Positions 1 through 10,799 of a DNA stretch of 64,000 bases are shown here, piece after piece. Each line of letters opens with the position of its first letter. The first letter of the stretch is position 1. Position numbers and translations under genes: made by a program. Source of the DNA: Ceratopteris richardii (lineage: Eukaryota; Streptophyta; Polypodiopsida; Polypodiales; Pteridaceae); assembly GCA_020310875.1 (NCBI GenBank), contig CM035407.1, positions 224,212,045 through 224,276,044 of the forward strand, in the 5' to 3' direction. Under the pieces are notes generated by a model, which searched no databases, was not told where the DNA came from, and saw only the letters and a list, made by a program, of their open reading frames with translations.

Positions 1-654
1 CTTTGAGATACTTGAGAATCCTTTTGGCAGCATCCATATGTGGTTTCCTTGGTGTGTGCATAAATTGGCTTAGCACACTCACACTGTGACATATATCTAC
101 TCTTGTCAATGTGGCATAGTTGAGACTACCCACTAGACTTTGATATGATGTGATGTCCTCTATGAGTTCACCTTCATGTGAGCTCAATTTGTGATTGACC
201 TCCATTGGAGTACCTGCAATCTTACAATCTTGCATCTTGAATTTTGCCAACATGTCCTTAATGTACTTCCTTTGAGTGAGAAACAAACCATGATCTTTGT
301 AGACAACTTCCAAACCTAGGAAGTAGGTAAGTGAACCCAAATCACTTATCTTGAACTCTTCTCTCATCTGATCTTTGATCTTCTTCATACCATCTGCATC
401 ATTTCCTGTCAATATAATATCATCTACATATACACATAGATAGATGACCTCGGAATTACTCTTTTTAATAAAGAGTGAAGGATCTGCCTTGCTTGGTTGA
501 AAGCCTTTGTCCTGCAAGAATGAAACAAGCCTGAAATTCCAAGCTCTTGGAGCTTGCTTGAGACCATACAATGCTTTGTTAAGTTTACACACATAATCAG
601 GATAAACTTGATTCTCAAAACCAGGTGGTTGTGCCATATATACCTCTTCTGTTA
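1..654 (-). pseudogene. Cop1 RT C-terminal part and start of RNase H, shifted frame
   Basis: Minus-strand translation gives continuous Copia [13 protein letters not shown] near 545, the catalytic YVDDIILTG near 430, LGSLTYFLGLEV near 310 and the LVGSLNYATLTR region near 115. The frame differs from the upstream 615-3668 frame because of a small deletion near 655. The reading continues beyond the window. RT catalytic residues are intact, so this single lesion is the main visible defect of Cop1. Confidence 0.85.
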
Positions 655-3600
655 TCCAACCATTCTATCTTCCAATTCTTGGAAGAGGCAATACTAAGCA
701 AAACCCTAATAGTAGGCATCTTTGCCACAGGAGAGAAGGTCTCCTCATAATCAATTCCCTGAGTTTGTGCAAAGCCTTTTGCTACAAGCCTTGCCTTATA
801 CCTGTTAATTGAACCATCAGAATTCTTCTTGAGTTTATAGACCCATTTTGAGCCTATTACCTTCATGGATGAAGTCTTGGGCACCAAATCCCAAGTGTTG
901 TTTTCCTCAAGTGCTTCAATCTCTTCCTTCATTGCATGCTTCCATTCTGTTTTTTCTTTGGCCTCTTCAAATGATGATGGCTCCTCTTGGTTTATGTCCT
1001 GTGCTATGTAGATAGAATGTTTAGTTACTAATGAGGTGTCAAACCCATACCTTTCTGGTTTTTTCTTTTCCCTCATAGATCTTCTTAGGCCATGATGTGA
1101 TGATTCTGCCTCATGTCCAAGTTCCTGCAATTTTGCTTTACCTTTAGACTTCCATGCTTTGATCTTTTCCATGTGAGATTCTTCATCATCCTCTGAGGTG
1201 TCTTGTTCTTCAATCTTCTGTTGTTCTCTACCAAGCTTTGGAAAATCTTCTTCAAGATTATATGGTAAATTGACCTTCCTGCATGAATCTTCATACCATG
1301 AATTGTTCTCATCAAAAACTACATCTCTGCTTACCAAGAATCCTTTGTTGGTAGGGTTGTATAACCTGTAGCCCTTTTGATTGTTGTCATATCCAATAAA
1401 TACACACCTTTCTGCCTTTGGATCCATCTTGCCTCTAACCTGTGAAGGAACATGAGCAAAAGCAATACATCCAAAAATTTTACAATGATCTAAGCTTGGT
1501 CTTCTTCCATTCCAAGCCTCATATGGAGTCATCCCATCAAGGGATTTTGAAGGCAACCTGTTAATCAAGTAAGTGGCTGTAGATACAGCCTCAGCCCATA
1601 AGTAATTAGGTAAATGCTTTTCACTTAACATAGACCTTGCAGCTTCAACAATTGTCCTATTCCTCCTTTCTGCCACTCCATTTTGCTCAGGAGTGTACCT
1701 TGTAGTTACCTCTCTTTTGATTCCTCTTTCTTGAAGAAAAGAATCAAACTCATGGGAGAAATATTCTCCCCCTCCATCTGACCTTAGCCTTTTTAGCGAT
1801 TTACCTGTTTGATTCTCCACAAGAGCCAAATATCTTTTGAAACATGAAAAAACTTCATCTTTGTGTTTCATAAAGAATAGGATAGTCCATCTGCTGCAAT
1901 CATCAATAAAGGAAACATAATACCTTGATCCTGATATTGAAGCTTCCTTGCTAGGTCCCCATACATCTGTATGAACCAACTCCAAGAGATCTCCATGCAT
2001 ATAACCTTTCTTCATGAATGGTAACCTCTGAGACTTTCCAAATTGACATGCACTGCACTTATAAATCATATGTTGTTTTGACAAATTAGGAAGTCCAAGT
2101 ACACTTTGGTCCCTGCAGATTTGCTTTAATGACCTTTCACCAATATGTGCTAACCTTTTGTGCCATACTTCCAATTCTGTGAGTGTCTGACTACCATAAT
2201 TAAAGAGAGCAATGTTTCTAGTGTCCTGTAATTCAAATGTGAACAATCTACCTGTCTTTTCACCTTTTGCAATTCTTTTGAATCCTTGACTTGGATCTTC
2301 AACAAATGCTCCTGCTTTTGTGAACCTAACTTGCAACCCTTTCTCTACTATCTGCCCAACACTTATCAAATTCTTTGTAATGGTAGGGACATAGAGTACC
2401 TTACTGAGTAGGTTGATGTTTCCATCGGGTGCTTTGACATTACCTATTTTCTCCACAGGATGTTTTGTATCATCTCCTGTTTGTACCTCATGCTTATTCC
2501 TTGGATCTTCTAAATCTGATAGGAGTGCCACATTTCCTGCCACATGATTTGAACAACCTGAATCTATGTAAAAAACATGCTCATCAGATTTACCTTGTGG
2601 CATAGCCATGTTCATGATCAATAATGAATCCTCTTTGTTTGAGTCTTCTGTGTAGTTATTGTAGTCTCTCCTTCCTTTGTAGCCTCCTTGATAGTTTGAA
2701 TGATTGTAGTTGTTGTAGTTGCCATGGTAGTTGTTGAACCTTCCTCTTGAGTAGCCATAACTTCCTCTATTGTATCCTCTGCCTCTTTGATTCCTGGAAT
2801 TCTTAAAGCAATTTTCAGTTGTATGATTAGTTAATCCACAAATAGAACATGAGTTCGAGTCTTGGGATCTCCCCCTGCCTTGTCTACCTCCTCTTCCTCT
2901 ACCTCTGCCATGTCTTCCTCTACCTGCATAGTTAGCTTGATATGTACCTGCTTCATCATCCACTTTCTTTGCCTTTCCTTTGTTATCTTTAGACTTGCTT
3001 TTATCCGTGTATAAAGTTGAAGATTGATTACCTTTAGAGCTTTTTCCATTTTTGATAAGCTTTGCCTCTTGAGTAAGTAGTTGCCCAATGAGTGTGTTGA
3101 AATCAGGTACATGCATGTCCATGTACAAATCCATAGCTGTGGTGAATGCTTCCCACTTGTCATCTGCCTTCAAGCCATTGATGACCTGCCTTACAATTTG
3201 CTCTTCATCTATTACCTCTCCAATGCTTCCCAACTGATCCGCTATGTCCTTGAGCTTTGTGACAAAATCAGTCACATTTTGTTTGGGAGCCTTCTTGAGA
3301 GTTGTGAACTCCAGCCATAGTTGATGCTTCCTAGCTTTGGTACTTGAAGAAAAGAAAACTTCAAGTGCATCCCACACTTCCTGAGATGTCTTACAACTTC
3401 TAATGTGAGGCAACAAAAAATCTGAGATAGAGTTGAGGAGATAAGACCTTGCAAGTGCATCCTTGGAGCACCATGTGCTCAATCTTTCTTGCTCTTCTTG
3501 TGTTGGTTGACTTTTGTTCCTGAAACTTGGCATAACTTCATGTCCAGCCACATAACCATATAAACTTCTACCTTGGAGATAAGCTTCCATTCTTAATGAC

Positions 3601-3668
3601 CAAGCTGAGTAATTACCTCTATCCAATTTGTCAATTGATGAAGGAAATCCATCTGCCATGTTGTCCAA
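615..3668 (-). CDS. Cop1 gag-pol polyprotein (gag, protease, integrase, RT N-terminus)
   Basis: This is a 1017-codon open frame starting 17 bases inside the LTR, at MDNMADGFPSSIDKLDR, a typical Copia gag start. In order: gag of the UBN2 type; an Arg/Gly/Tyr-rich linker; a CCHC knuckle (CSICGLTNHTTENC, about residues 272-286); protease with DSGCSNH near 368; integrase zinc-binding region (KRLAHIG...CSACQFGK, about 510-555); integrase core with HTDVWGP, RSDGGGEY and NGVAERRN (about 565-670); and the RT start (KWVYKLKKNSDG, near 945). The frame ends by a frameshift near 655, where the expected DVKNAFLNG-type RT segment is lost; homologous coding continues in another frame to position 1. Confidence 0.9.
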   Translation of the reverse strand: MDNMADGFPSSIDKLDRGNYSAWSLRMEAYLQGRSLYGYVAGHEVMPSFRNKSQPTQEEQERLSTWCSKDALARSYLLNSISDFLLPHIRSCKTSQEVWDALEVFFSSSTKARKHQLWLEFTTLKKAPKQNVTDFVTKLKDIADQLGSIGEVIDEEQIVRQVINGLKADDKWEAFTTAMDLYMDMHVPDFNTLIGQLLTQEAKLIKNGKSSKGNQSSTLYTDKSKSKDNKGKAKKVDDEAGTYQANYAGRGRHGRGRGRGGRQGRGRSQDSNSCSICGLTNHTTENCFKNSRNQRGRGYNRGSYGYSRGRFNNYHGNYNNYNHSNYQGGYKGRRDYNNYTEDSNKEDSLLIMNMAMPQGKSDEHVFYIDSGCSNHVAGNVALLSDLEDPRNKHEVQTGDDTKHPVEKIGNVKAPDGNINLLSKVLYVPTITKNLISVGQIVEKGLQVRFTKAGAFVEDPSQGFKRIAKGEKTGRLFTFELQDTRNIALFNYGSQTLTELEVWHKRLAHIGERSLKQICRDQSVLGLPNLSKQHMIYKCSACQFGKSQRLPFMKKGYMHGDLLELVHTDVWGPSKEASISGSRYYVSFIDDCSRWTILFFMKHKDEVFSCFKRYLALVENQTGKSLKRLRSDGGGEYFSHEFDSFLQERGIKREVTTRYTPEQNGVAERRNRTIVEAARSMLSEKHLPNYLWAEAVSTATYLINRLPSKSLDGMTPYEAWNGRRPSLDHCKIFGCIAFAHVPSQVRGKMDPKAERCVFIGYDNNQKGYRLYNPTNKGFLVSRDVVFDENNSWYEDSCRKVNLPYNLEEDFPKLGREQQKIEEQDTSEDDEESHMEKIKAWKSKGKAKLQELGHEAESSHHGLRRSMREKKKPERYGFDTSLVTKHSIYIAQDINQEEPSSFEEAKEKTEWKHAMKEEIEALEENNTWDLVPKTSSMKVIGSKWVYKLKKNSDGSINRYKARLVAKGFAQTQGIDYEETFSPVAKMPTIRVLLSIASSKNWKIEWLDNRRGIYGTTTWF

Positions 3669-3672
3669 CCTT

Positions 3673-3684
3673 GCTCTGATACCA
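3673..3684 (-). other. Primer binding site of Cop1 (tRNA-iMet)
   Basis: The plus strand reads GCTCTGATACCA, so the minus strand is TGGTATCAGAGC, complementary to the 3' end of plant initiator tRNA-Met. It sits one base inside the LTR, the expected place for priming minus-strand DNA synthesis. Confidence 0.95.
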
Positions 3685-3685
3685 C

Positions 3686-4957
3686 TGTGAAGAGATGGAT
3701 AGGTATGTGCTTGAAGATGAAGAGGTGTTGCAAAATCCTTGATCTACACCAACCAAATGAACTCCAAGAGTAGATGGTGGGCCCTTTTAGCTTGCCAATG
3801 GATGTATTAGACACCCTATGTACCTTGGAAGATCACTCTCAAAAAGATAGATCAAAACAGATAAGTTGGAGTTAGCTCAGAGGTGAAAACTTGCTATTCT
3901 TGGTTCATACACCTGTCCAGTGTTTTACATAATTCTCTGAGCACAGCAGCAATTAACTTAATTCCTTTTGGGGAAGTCTAGGTAGCTTAAAGAGCTAACT
4001 TTCAAGAGTAATCTCATAAAAAATAACAAAGCACACACTGAGAATGAGTTTTAACAAGTGATGACATCGTCCTGATTTTCACGGGCTGCTACAGAAATAG
4101 ACCAGTGAGCAGAAAAATCAACATAACTCAAAATGTAGGAATCCAATGATTATGAAAATTTGTATGGTTATACTAGACAATAAGCTGAATCCAACAAGCT
4201 TCAAATCAGTGAATTTAGATAAGTAACCACTGAGAAATGGCTCTGACACGATGAGTGAAAAAGTCAGGTACCTGACAGAGAAGTGAAGATGAACAGACCC
4301 TGTTGCTTTCAAATGAACATAACTGAAGATTGCAACATTCAAATGACATGAAAATTTGTGAGCATATAGTAGACTTATAGAGCTAACTTTACCAAGTTAA
4401 ATCATTGAAAATGATGCACCAAGCTCAGAGAAAACATCTCTGCAAGCTGACTGAGAAAACTGAGAGTAATGGCAGTGAGTAGTACACTTCACAAGAACAT
4501 GGAAAGGTGAACTCAAATAATCATGAAAATGAAAGTATATTGCTTGTACAATACAATGACTTACTGATACATGTGTGTGCCTTGTAATCACACCTTGATA
4601 TGGCATAAAGCTCAGCTCTTGGAGGTCTTCACATAGGTCTCTCTAACCACGACTAAAACTGCCATCTATTTATAGTTGAGTTTGGGAGGTTAACTTCCCT
4701 CAATCACTCTCTAATCAATCAATGATTGATTTGATTCTCTACCTACCACAAATCACAAATTCGTGGCTCCTCTTTCCATTCTTGATCAAGTGGACTCAAC
4801 CACTTAAGATTCTCTTACTTTTACATTAAGTAAACTCTTCAAAAGTTACAAGAGGTAGTTCACAAGTGAACTTTACATAGTCTTCTTTTTAAAGCTTCTT
4901 CTAAGACTTTGTGAGACTCAAGCCAATACTTACGCTTGTCATAGACTTGCTCCAACA
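3686..4957 (-). repeat. 5' LTR of Cop1
   Basis: On the minus strand it starts TGTTGGAGCAAG and ends GATCTCTTCACA-like sequence beside the primer site, with canonical TG...CA ends. Length is about 1272 bp. Segments such as AGTTCACTTGTGAACTACC and the end TCCATCTCTTCACA recur in the plus-strand LTR at 6292-7698, which confirms the boundaries independently. Confidence 0.9.
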
Positions 4958-5285
4958 ATGTGTAGGTAGTCTAGGGGTGGAGTGCGACATAGAACTTGAG
5001 TGAAATATAGTATGTAGGAGTTTAAAGAAGAATGAGGGCTTTATGTGACTCCTACCTGCATTTTCTTCACTTGAAATGGAAGTACGTATAAGTTTAGATA
5101 TAAATTGAGATAGATATTTTATGTTTTACGTATATTATTTTTTTCTTACATAGTAAGTTTGATGAGAGAGATAAAAAGTATGTACTTAGTTCATTGGAGA
5201 TAGAATTTGGCATTGGATGGTCGCATAAATGGTGTTTGAAAGAGATACGAATACTTATGGCACATCGTCGTGATAATGCATGGTA

Positions 5286-5507
5286 TGCATTGCTTTTATT
5301 TGTTATATTTATGTGTGTATCTATATAACACATAGAATATAGTAAATTGACTTGAGTGTTGAGTTTTTCGTGTTTGCTATATATACACATTGCTTTTATT
5401 TGTTATATTTATGTGTGTATATATATAAATAACACATAGAATATAGTAAATTGACTTGAGTCTTGAGTTTGTCCTGTTTGCTATATGATTGAAGTATATA
5501 TACACAT
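5286..5507 (+). repeat. Tandem duplication, unit about 105 bp, two copies
   Basis: CATTGCTTTTATTTGTTATA begins both copies, at about 5288 and 5389; each runs through ATAGAATATAGTAAATTGAC and a TTGAGTTT...GTGTTTGCTATA-like end. A third CACATTGC stub follows near 5503. Copies differ by a few substitutions and a short AT insertion. No coding potential. Confidence 0.85.
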
Positions 5508-5628
5508 TGCATCTGGTCCTCCCACAACCTACTAGAGAGATGTCTCTCCTCACAACCTTATGCTTCTATATATAGCTACTCAAATCAAGGAGGACCATAA
5601 TACATATAAAGATATATACAGATCATGT

Positions 5629-5646
5629 ATACACACACACACACAT

Positions 5647-5743
<97 letters not shown>
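5629..5743 (+). repeat. Compound (AC)n/(AT)n microsatellite
   Basis: About 30 bp of AC repeat with a few interruptions is followed by about 80 bp of uninterrupted AT repeat. A diffuse ACATAC/CATATA-rich zone continues to about 5920. Long open frames on both strands here encode only HTHT, YIYI or VCVC runs and are artefacts. Confidence 0.97.
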
Positions 5744-5744
<1 letters not shown>

Positions 5745-6044
5745 CACATATTTAAGTACATATACACATAAATGTACATGCATACATACACGTGTGTATA
5801 CTAACACATGCATACATATATCATACACATGCATATACATACATACATACATATGAAACACACATATATGCATACTAACACATGTATATATATAACACAC
5901 ATGAATATACATTTATATACACATAAGACAGAAGGAGCACCTGAAGATATCTTACCTTTCCAGGATCAAAACTTGGATGAAGACATTATTCATAGATCTT
6001 GGATTAGAGATTGGAACTCCAAATACTTTTGGCGACACTATAAG

Positions 6045-6230
6045 CTCCATTCACTTGGCTGCCAATCCAATTTCTCATGCAAGGAGTAAACATATTGAGG
6101 TATATTATCAATATGTAAGAGAGAAGATTGTGAGCAAGGAAATTTAGTTAACATATATGTCCACTAATCAACAATGTGCAGATATTCTAACCAAAGCATT
6201 GGACAAAGCTTTGGAAATTTAAGGCTATGA
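6045..6230 (+). pseudogene. Cop2 RNase H C-terminus (fragment)
   Basis: Translated pieces read SIHLAANPISHARSKHIEV, then YVREKIVSKEI and, after a stop, STNQQCADILTKALDK: the standard C-terminus of Copia RNase H, which supports integration-competent DNA synthesis in an intact element. The stop at about 6147 and loss of all upstream domains make it non-functional. Confidence 0.85.
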
Positions 6231-6280
6231 TTGGTTTGCAGGTAATCTTGGAAGATTGAAGACCTCAAGATCACTTGACT

Positions 6281-6291
6281 TGAGGGGGAGC
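6281..6291 (+). other. Polypurine tract of Cop2
   Basis: TGAGGGGGAGC immediately precedes the 3' LTR, the expected plus-strand primer. The same GAGGGGGAGC tract precedes the Cop6 3' LTR at 56287. Confidence 0.85.
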
Positions 6292-7698
6292 TATTGGAAT
6301 ATGTCCATGGAAATTCCAAGTGATGGCTTGAGTCATCAAAAGACCTAGAGTTTTGAAGGAAATGTCTAGTATTTGTAAAGTTCACTTGTGAACTACCTCT
6401 TGTAATATTTGAAGTCTTTACTTGATGTAAATGTAAAAGGAATCTAAAGTGGTTGAGTCCACTTGATGAATAAAGGAACGATAAGCCACGAATTTGTGAT
6501 TGAAGGTAGTTGGAGAATCAAATCAATTACAAAAAGATTGGAGAGTGATTTTAGGTGAGATTCAAATTCAAATTTGGGCTCCAAATATCACTATAGATAC
6601 ATGACCTTGTAGTCACATTTTTTAGACCTCCATCAGCTGAGCTTTATGCCATACGAGTGTGGGTTCAAGGCACACATATATCAGTAAGTCCATTGTACTT
6701 TACAATCAATATACTTTCATTTTTATGATCATTTGAGTTCATATCTTCATGCTTTTGTGAGTATATTGTTCACTCCCATATCTCTCACTTTTCTTAGTCA
6801 GATTGCAGATATGATTTCTCTGACCTTGGAGCTATGATTTCTCAATCAGATTGCAGATATGATTTCTCTGAGCCTAAAGATATGATTTCTCTGAGATTTT
6901 GTGAGTATATTGTTCACTCCCATATCTCTCAGTTTTCTCAGTTAGATTGTAGATATGATTTCTCAGTTAGATTGCAGATATGATTTCTCTGAGCTTGGTG
7001 CATCATTTTCAATGATTTAAGTTGATTATGTTTGCTCCTTAATTCTACTACATACTCATAAAATTTCATTGCAATTGGGTTTTGAAATCTTGAGATATGG
7101 TTATTTGAAGTCGACTATATATGTTCATTCTTTACTTCTCTATCAGCACTCCATCAGAATAGTCATTTTCTCATAGCTTGTTCTCAGTGTGCACTTCATC
7201 ATTTTCCATGCTTCAAAGCTTCATAGAATCCAAATATTGTCTAGTATATGCCTACAAAATTTCATAATCATTGCATCTTAGAATATCGAGATATTAACAT
7301 TTCTTTGCTTATGGGTCTGAGTATTGCTATAGCCCGTGAAAATCGGGGTGATGCTACGACTTGCTAAACACTTTTCTCTTTATGTAGTCCATCAGTTTTG
7401 ATGAAATAAATCTTGATTATTATTCAAGTCAATTGCTATTGTGGCCAGAGAATTGTTCAAAACATTGGACATGTGTACGAACATAAATAGCAAGTCTTTT
7501 GTTCTTGAATCTATTCCAACTTATCTATTTTGATTCATCCTTTTGAGAGTGATCTTCCAAGGTACATAGGGTGTCTAATACATCCTTTGGCAAGCTACAA
7601 TAGCCCACTACATATCCCTAGAGTTTATTTGGCTGGTGTAGTGCAAAGTTTTTGCAGCACCACTTCATCTTCTGCAAGTTTAAATCCATCTCTTCACA
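6292..7698 (+). repeat. 3' LTR of Cop2, with internal tandem repeats
   Basis: It begins TATTGGAAT (TG mutated to TA) and ends CATCTCTTCACA. It is homologous along its length to the Cop1 LTR but about 135 bp longer, mainly because of repeats of CAGATTGCAGATATGATTTC at about 6750-7000. Confidence 0.88.
6745..7000 (+). repeat. Tandem repeat expansion inside the Cop2 LTR
   Basis: GATTGCAGATATGATTTCTC or close variants occur at about 6802, 6847, 6946 and 6975, with partial GATATGATTTCTCTGAG copies between. A longer module beginning TTTTGTGAGTATATTGTTCAC occurs twice, near 6754 and 6897. The Cop1 LTR has one equivalent segment. Confidence 0.8.
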
Positions 7699-8571
7699 AG
7701 TGTCAGGACGGCAGATGCAATAGAGCAGTGGATAAGTAAGTGGGATCAATGCTTCCGGCTTTGCAATATTGAGGATGAGAAGCCAAAGATCCAGCATGCC
7801 ACTTATAGTTTGATGGATGTTGCTCATCGGTGGTGGAGGAAAATAGAGCAAGACAAGATAGAACCATCTACTTGGGCAGATTTCAAGTTGATATTTTACA
7901 ATAATTTTGTTCCTCTAGATGCATGGTTTTTCCTACAACAGAGACAACTTTCAATGCAGGAGTATGCACACAAGTATGCGTACAAGGGCTCTAGATGCAT
8001 GGTTTTTCCTACAACAGAGACAACTTTCAATGCAGGAGTATGCACACAAATATAGGGGAATCTTATTGAAGATTTCAAATCAAGTGCTTGATTTTCTTCA
8101 AGTGCATAAATTTGTGCTTGGGCTTAGGGAGACGTTGCGTCCACTTGTGTGCAAGGAGCATTGCCACATCTTGAATGAGGTAGTAGAACTTGCCTTGGTG
8201 TTGGATGATGGGTGACACTCTCGATTGCAACCTTTTGGACAAAAGAATACTTGGACAAGATTCAAAAAGCCCATAGCTTCAATTCTAGCATCTAACAAAC
8301 AGATGAATGTCATTCAGACTTTGAGCCATGGGAAGAGGAAAGTAAGTGCATCCATGGCAGATAGAGCTTTTCAGAGATCTATTCTGACACAAAAGGCTCA
8401 TCGTAACGGCCTCTATTATGAATGCCTAGGTTGGCATGCTTACAAGATGTGTCCCAAGAAAAAAAAGAAGATATATGCAGTGATGGTCGTGGAGAGGCAA
8501 CAGTCCTCACTGTCCACTCCATCATCTCCTTTGAATTTCGATCTTCTAGCTACAGACGGATCCTCTATCTA
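7699..8571 (+). pseudogene. GypH gag (broken)
   Basis: The capsid-like region reads WISKWDQCF, then MDVAHRWWRKI and TWADFKLIFYNNFVP, a classic Gypsy gag signature. A 76-bp tandem duplication (7913-8053) shifts the frame, after which gag continues in another frame (VHKFVLGLRETLRPLV). Near 8420 the knuckle reads YYECLGWHAYKMC: the first Cys is Tyr. It starts abruptly at the end of the Cop2 LTR, so its N-terminus is absent. Confidence 0.82.
7913..8053 (+). repeat. 76-bp direct tandem duplication in GypH gag
   Basis: CTCTAGATGCATGGTTTTTC starts both copies (7913 and 7989). They are identical for about 60 bp, so the event is recent compared with the general decay of GypH. The unit is not a multiple of three and breaks gag. 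Confidence 0.92.
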
Positions 8572-8612
8572 AAGATAAACAATCCATCTTAAATATAATA
8601 GTCACTAAAAAG

Positions 8613-8860
8613 GTGAAGAATTTCCCAGATGTGGTGCTATCGCTAGTTGCTCAGAAAGGGTATCAGTTTCCAAACATCGAGTTAGTTGTCATGAGTGGGG
8701 AAGTTCAAGGACATCTTGTTAAAGTTTTATTTGATACAAGATCCACACATAACGTTATTAACGCTTCTTTAGTCAAGAAACTAAAGTTGAAGACTACTCC
8801 ATCTGAATACACCTATAGAGTAGAGTTGGCAATTGGGAAGGGATCTGAGACCTAGGATCG
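8613..8860 (+). pseudogene. GypH retropepsin
   Basis: VKVLFDTRSTHNVINASLV corresponds to the aspartic protease loop, normally D-S/T-G-S/A-T-H-N. Here Gly is replaced by Arg (DTRS), which should inactivate the enzyme. The frame stops at about 8855. Confidence 0.8.
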
Positions 8861-9838
8861 ACGAGTTATCGGATTACTAGTCCAGATACAAACTTATAGA
8901 GATGAGCTAGATTTTGAGGTTGCCAGGTTGGCTAGATTTGATCTCGTCCTCAGTAAACAATGGCATACAAGCAAGAAGCCGACTATTGATTTTCAGATTC
9001 ATATATATCAATTCAATCATAATGGTCACCACATTATCATCCATGGAGATCCCGACGTGAAGGTGTACAGACAAGCATCTACCTCTATGATGCTAAAAGT
9101 AGAGTGTAAGTATTTGTATTTCTTATATTTTGAGCATAAGGAGTTGTTAAGTTTACAGATTCAAACTAGTTTGGAAGCTCAGTTAGCTTCTAAAATGAAA
9201 ACGGAATTTCAACACTTGTTCCTTTTAGAGGTACCTTCAGGTCTTCTGCCTCGCAGAAAAGTGGAGCATAGGATTGAGCTAGTACCAGGCAAACAATCGT
9301 ATCAAATGAGTTAGCAAGAGGAGGCAGAAGTACGACGTACGTTGAGTATCTCGACAAAGGACTCATCAGATCCAGTTATTCACCTTTTGCAGCCCCAGTG
9401 CTTTGGGTGCACAAAAAGGATGGATCTTTCAGAATTGTATAAACTTTAGAGCATTAAATAAAGTCATAATAAAGCACAGATATCTGATGCCTCGCATTGA
9501 TGATATTATGGATGCACTAGGAGGTGCTATTGTATATAGTAAAATAGACTTAAAAAGTGGTTATCATCAAATAAGAGTTAAGGATAATGATGTACATAAA
9601 ACAGCTTTTCATACTAGATTTGGTCATTATCATCTTGTAATGCCTTTTGGTTTAACTAATGCTCCAACTACTTTTATGATGCTCATGAATGATTTTTTCA
9701 TCCTTTTATTGGTCAGTTTGTGGTTGATTTTGTAGATGATCTGTTGGTTTATAGTAAAGGTTTCGAGGAACATGAATGTCATTTGCATACAATTTTTCAA
9801 ATGTTGGATGAAAATAATTTGTACGTCAACCTAGAGAA
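8861..9838 (+). pseudogene. GypH protease-RT linker and reverse transcriptase
   Basis: DLVLSKQWH (end of protease, about 8940), a linker with [15 protein letters not shown] (about 9245), then RT motifs [11 protein letters not shown] (9430), YSKIDLKSGYHQIRV (9535), MPFGLTNAPTTF (9640) and the catalytic FVDDLLVYS (about 9730). Stops and a frameshift separate the pieces. After the LYVNLEK segment at about 9838 the sequence jumps directly to the end of RNase H, so about 600-700 bp are deleted. Confidence 0.85.
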
Positions 9839-10317
9839 GCTAGATGGGCTGAGTTGATGCAGGAACTTCATATTGAAATTCTATATAGAAAAGGAAAAAT
9901 GAATACTGTTGTAGATGCATTATATCATATTTTACATCAGATTAGCTTCACAGTTCTTCATAGTGATTTAATCCAAGAGATCAAAGATTCACACATTGAA
10001 GATGATTATTATCAGTCTATAATCAATAAGTTATCCCAAAATGATAAAGATAAAGCATTCTCTAATTTTCAAGTGGAGCAAGGTTTGCTCAAAAGAAAGG
10101 GAAAATTTGTGTGCCTAATTCCCAAGAAGGAAAGTTTAGAAAAGAACTTATTCTCAATAACCATGATGTACCTTGTGTAGGACATCCTTGTATTGAGAAA
10201 ACTTTGCAATTGATTGGATGCACTATTTGGTGACCAAAGATGGTCAGATATGTAAACAATTATATAAGACATTGTTTTAAATGTCTAGTGAATAAAGGAG
10301 AGATGATTAGTCCTCCA
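9839..10317 (+). pseudogene. GypH RNase H tail and integrase zinc-binding region
   Basis: After the deletion the text resumes at ARWAELMQELHIEILYRKGK, the end of RNase H plus its connection, and continues to an H2C2 integrase module (GHPCIEKTLQ near 10178, then CFKCLVNKG near 10275). It ends at the 3' LTR end of Cop3; no integrase catalytic core follows. Confidence 0.8.
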
Positions 10318-10730
10318 TGAAGTATTTAGGTGGCAATGCACCATAGTGCACTCTCCTTCTCGCAAAATCCTAAGGCCGCACACCGGTACTCCGCATAGAG
10401 ACACAAAATATGCAAAACACACAGTACACAGGGAGCACGAAGATAGACTTCTTAGGTCTTACAAATGTGGTCGAACTTATATTCTGTGATTGACCAGGCC
10501 ACTACATGGTTTATTAAAGAACATATACAAAGAAGTGTCTGGTGGCCACTTGGCCTTCCACATGGACACTAACGGTAACAATCTCCAACCAAAGGCGAAT
10601 ATGACATAAGTAACTATGGGAGAAAAATAAAGAATGATAAAGAATACCTGAGTGTAAGTATACAAACTATACCTCCCACCTGATGGGCATGTTACACAGT
10701 ATACAAGTGACTGTGTAAGATCATGAATCA
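10318..10730 (-). repeat. 3' LTR of Cop3 (candidate boundaries)
   Basis: On the minus strand it starts TGATTCATGATC just after the purine tract and ends AATACTTCA, giving TG...CA ends and 413 bp. No second copy is in the window to confirm the ends. Confidence 0.6.
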
Positions 10731-10747
10731 AGTAACCCCCATCAAGT
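10731..10747 (-). other. Polypurine tract of Cop3
   Basis: Minus strand reads ACTTGATGGGGGTTACT directly before the LTR, as expected for plus-strand priming. Confidence 0.6.
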
Positions 10748-10799
10748 GACAATAGTGTCAAAAGCTATCCTGTGGTAGAGCTTTAGTCAAAGCATCTGC

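Larger units (their letters stand above)
1..4957 (-). mobile_element. Cop1: Ty1/Copia LTR retrotransposon, runs off left edge
   Basis: Reading on the minus strand the order is 5' LTR (4957-3686), tRNA-iMet primer site, gag, protease, integrase, reverse transcriptase and part of RNase H, cut by the window start. The order protease-integrase-RT is diagnostic of Copia. The LTR begins TGTTGGAG and ends TTCACA. The flank outside the LTR is ATGTG; its partner lies outside the window. Only one frameshift is evident in the visible gag-pol, so the element is relatively young. Its LTR is related to that of Cop2 (6292-7698), which lies in the opposite orientation. Confidence 0.95.
4958..5929. other. Non-coding spacer between Cop1 and Cop2
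   Basis: No supported gene. It holds a roughly 100-bp tandem duplication (5286-5507) and a long AC/AT microsatellite. The start of the Cop2 remnant is not sharply definable; recognisable Copia coding begins only near 6045. Confidence 0.6.
5930..7698 (+). mobile_element. Cop2: 3' end of a Copia element (same family as Cop1)
   Basis: The piece holds the last part of RNase H (about 6045-6225), a polypurine tract and a complete 3' LTR. All upstream pol and the 5' LTR are gone. Its LTR ends exactly where mid-gag sequence of GypH begins (7699), so Cop2 probably inserted into, or was joined by deletion to, the GypH gag. Confidence 0.85.

Noticed and set aside
5560-5912. Open frames on both strands with [12 protein letters not shown] and VCVCVC runs
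   Set aside because: They are translations of the AC/AT microsatellite; a dinucleotide repeat is open in several frames by construction.
7897-8313. Minus-strand frames opposite the GypH gag
   Set aside because: Shadows of the duplicated gag segment; no protein similarity on that strand.
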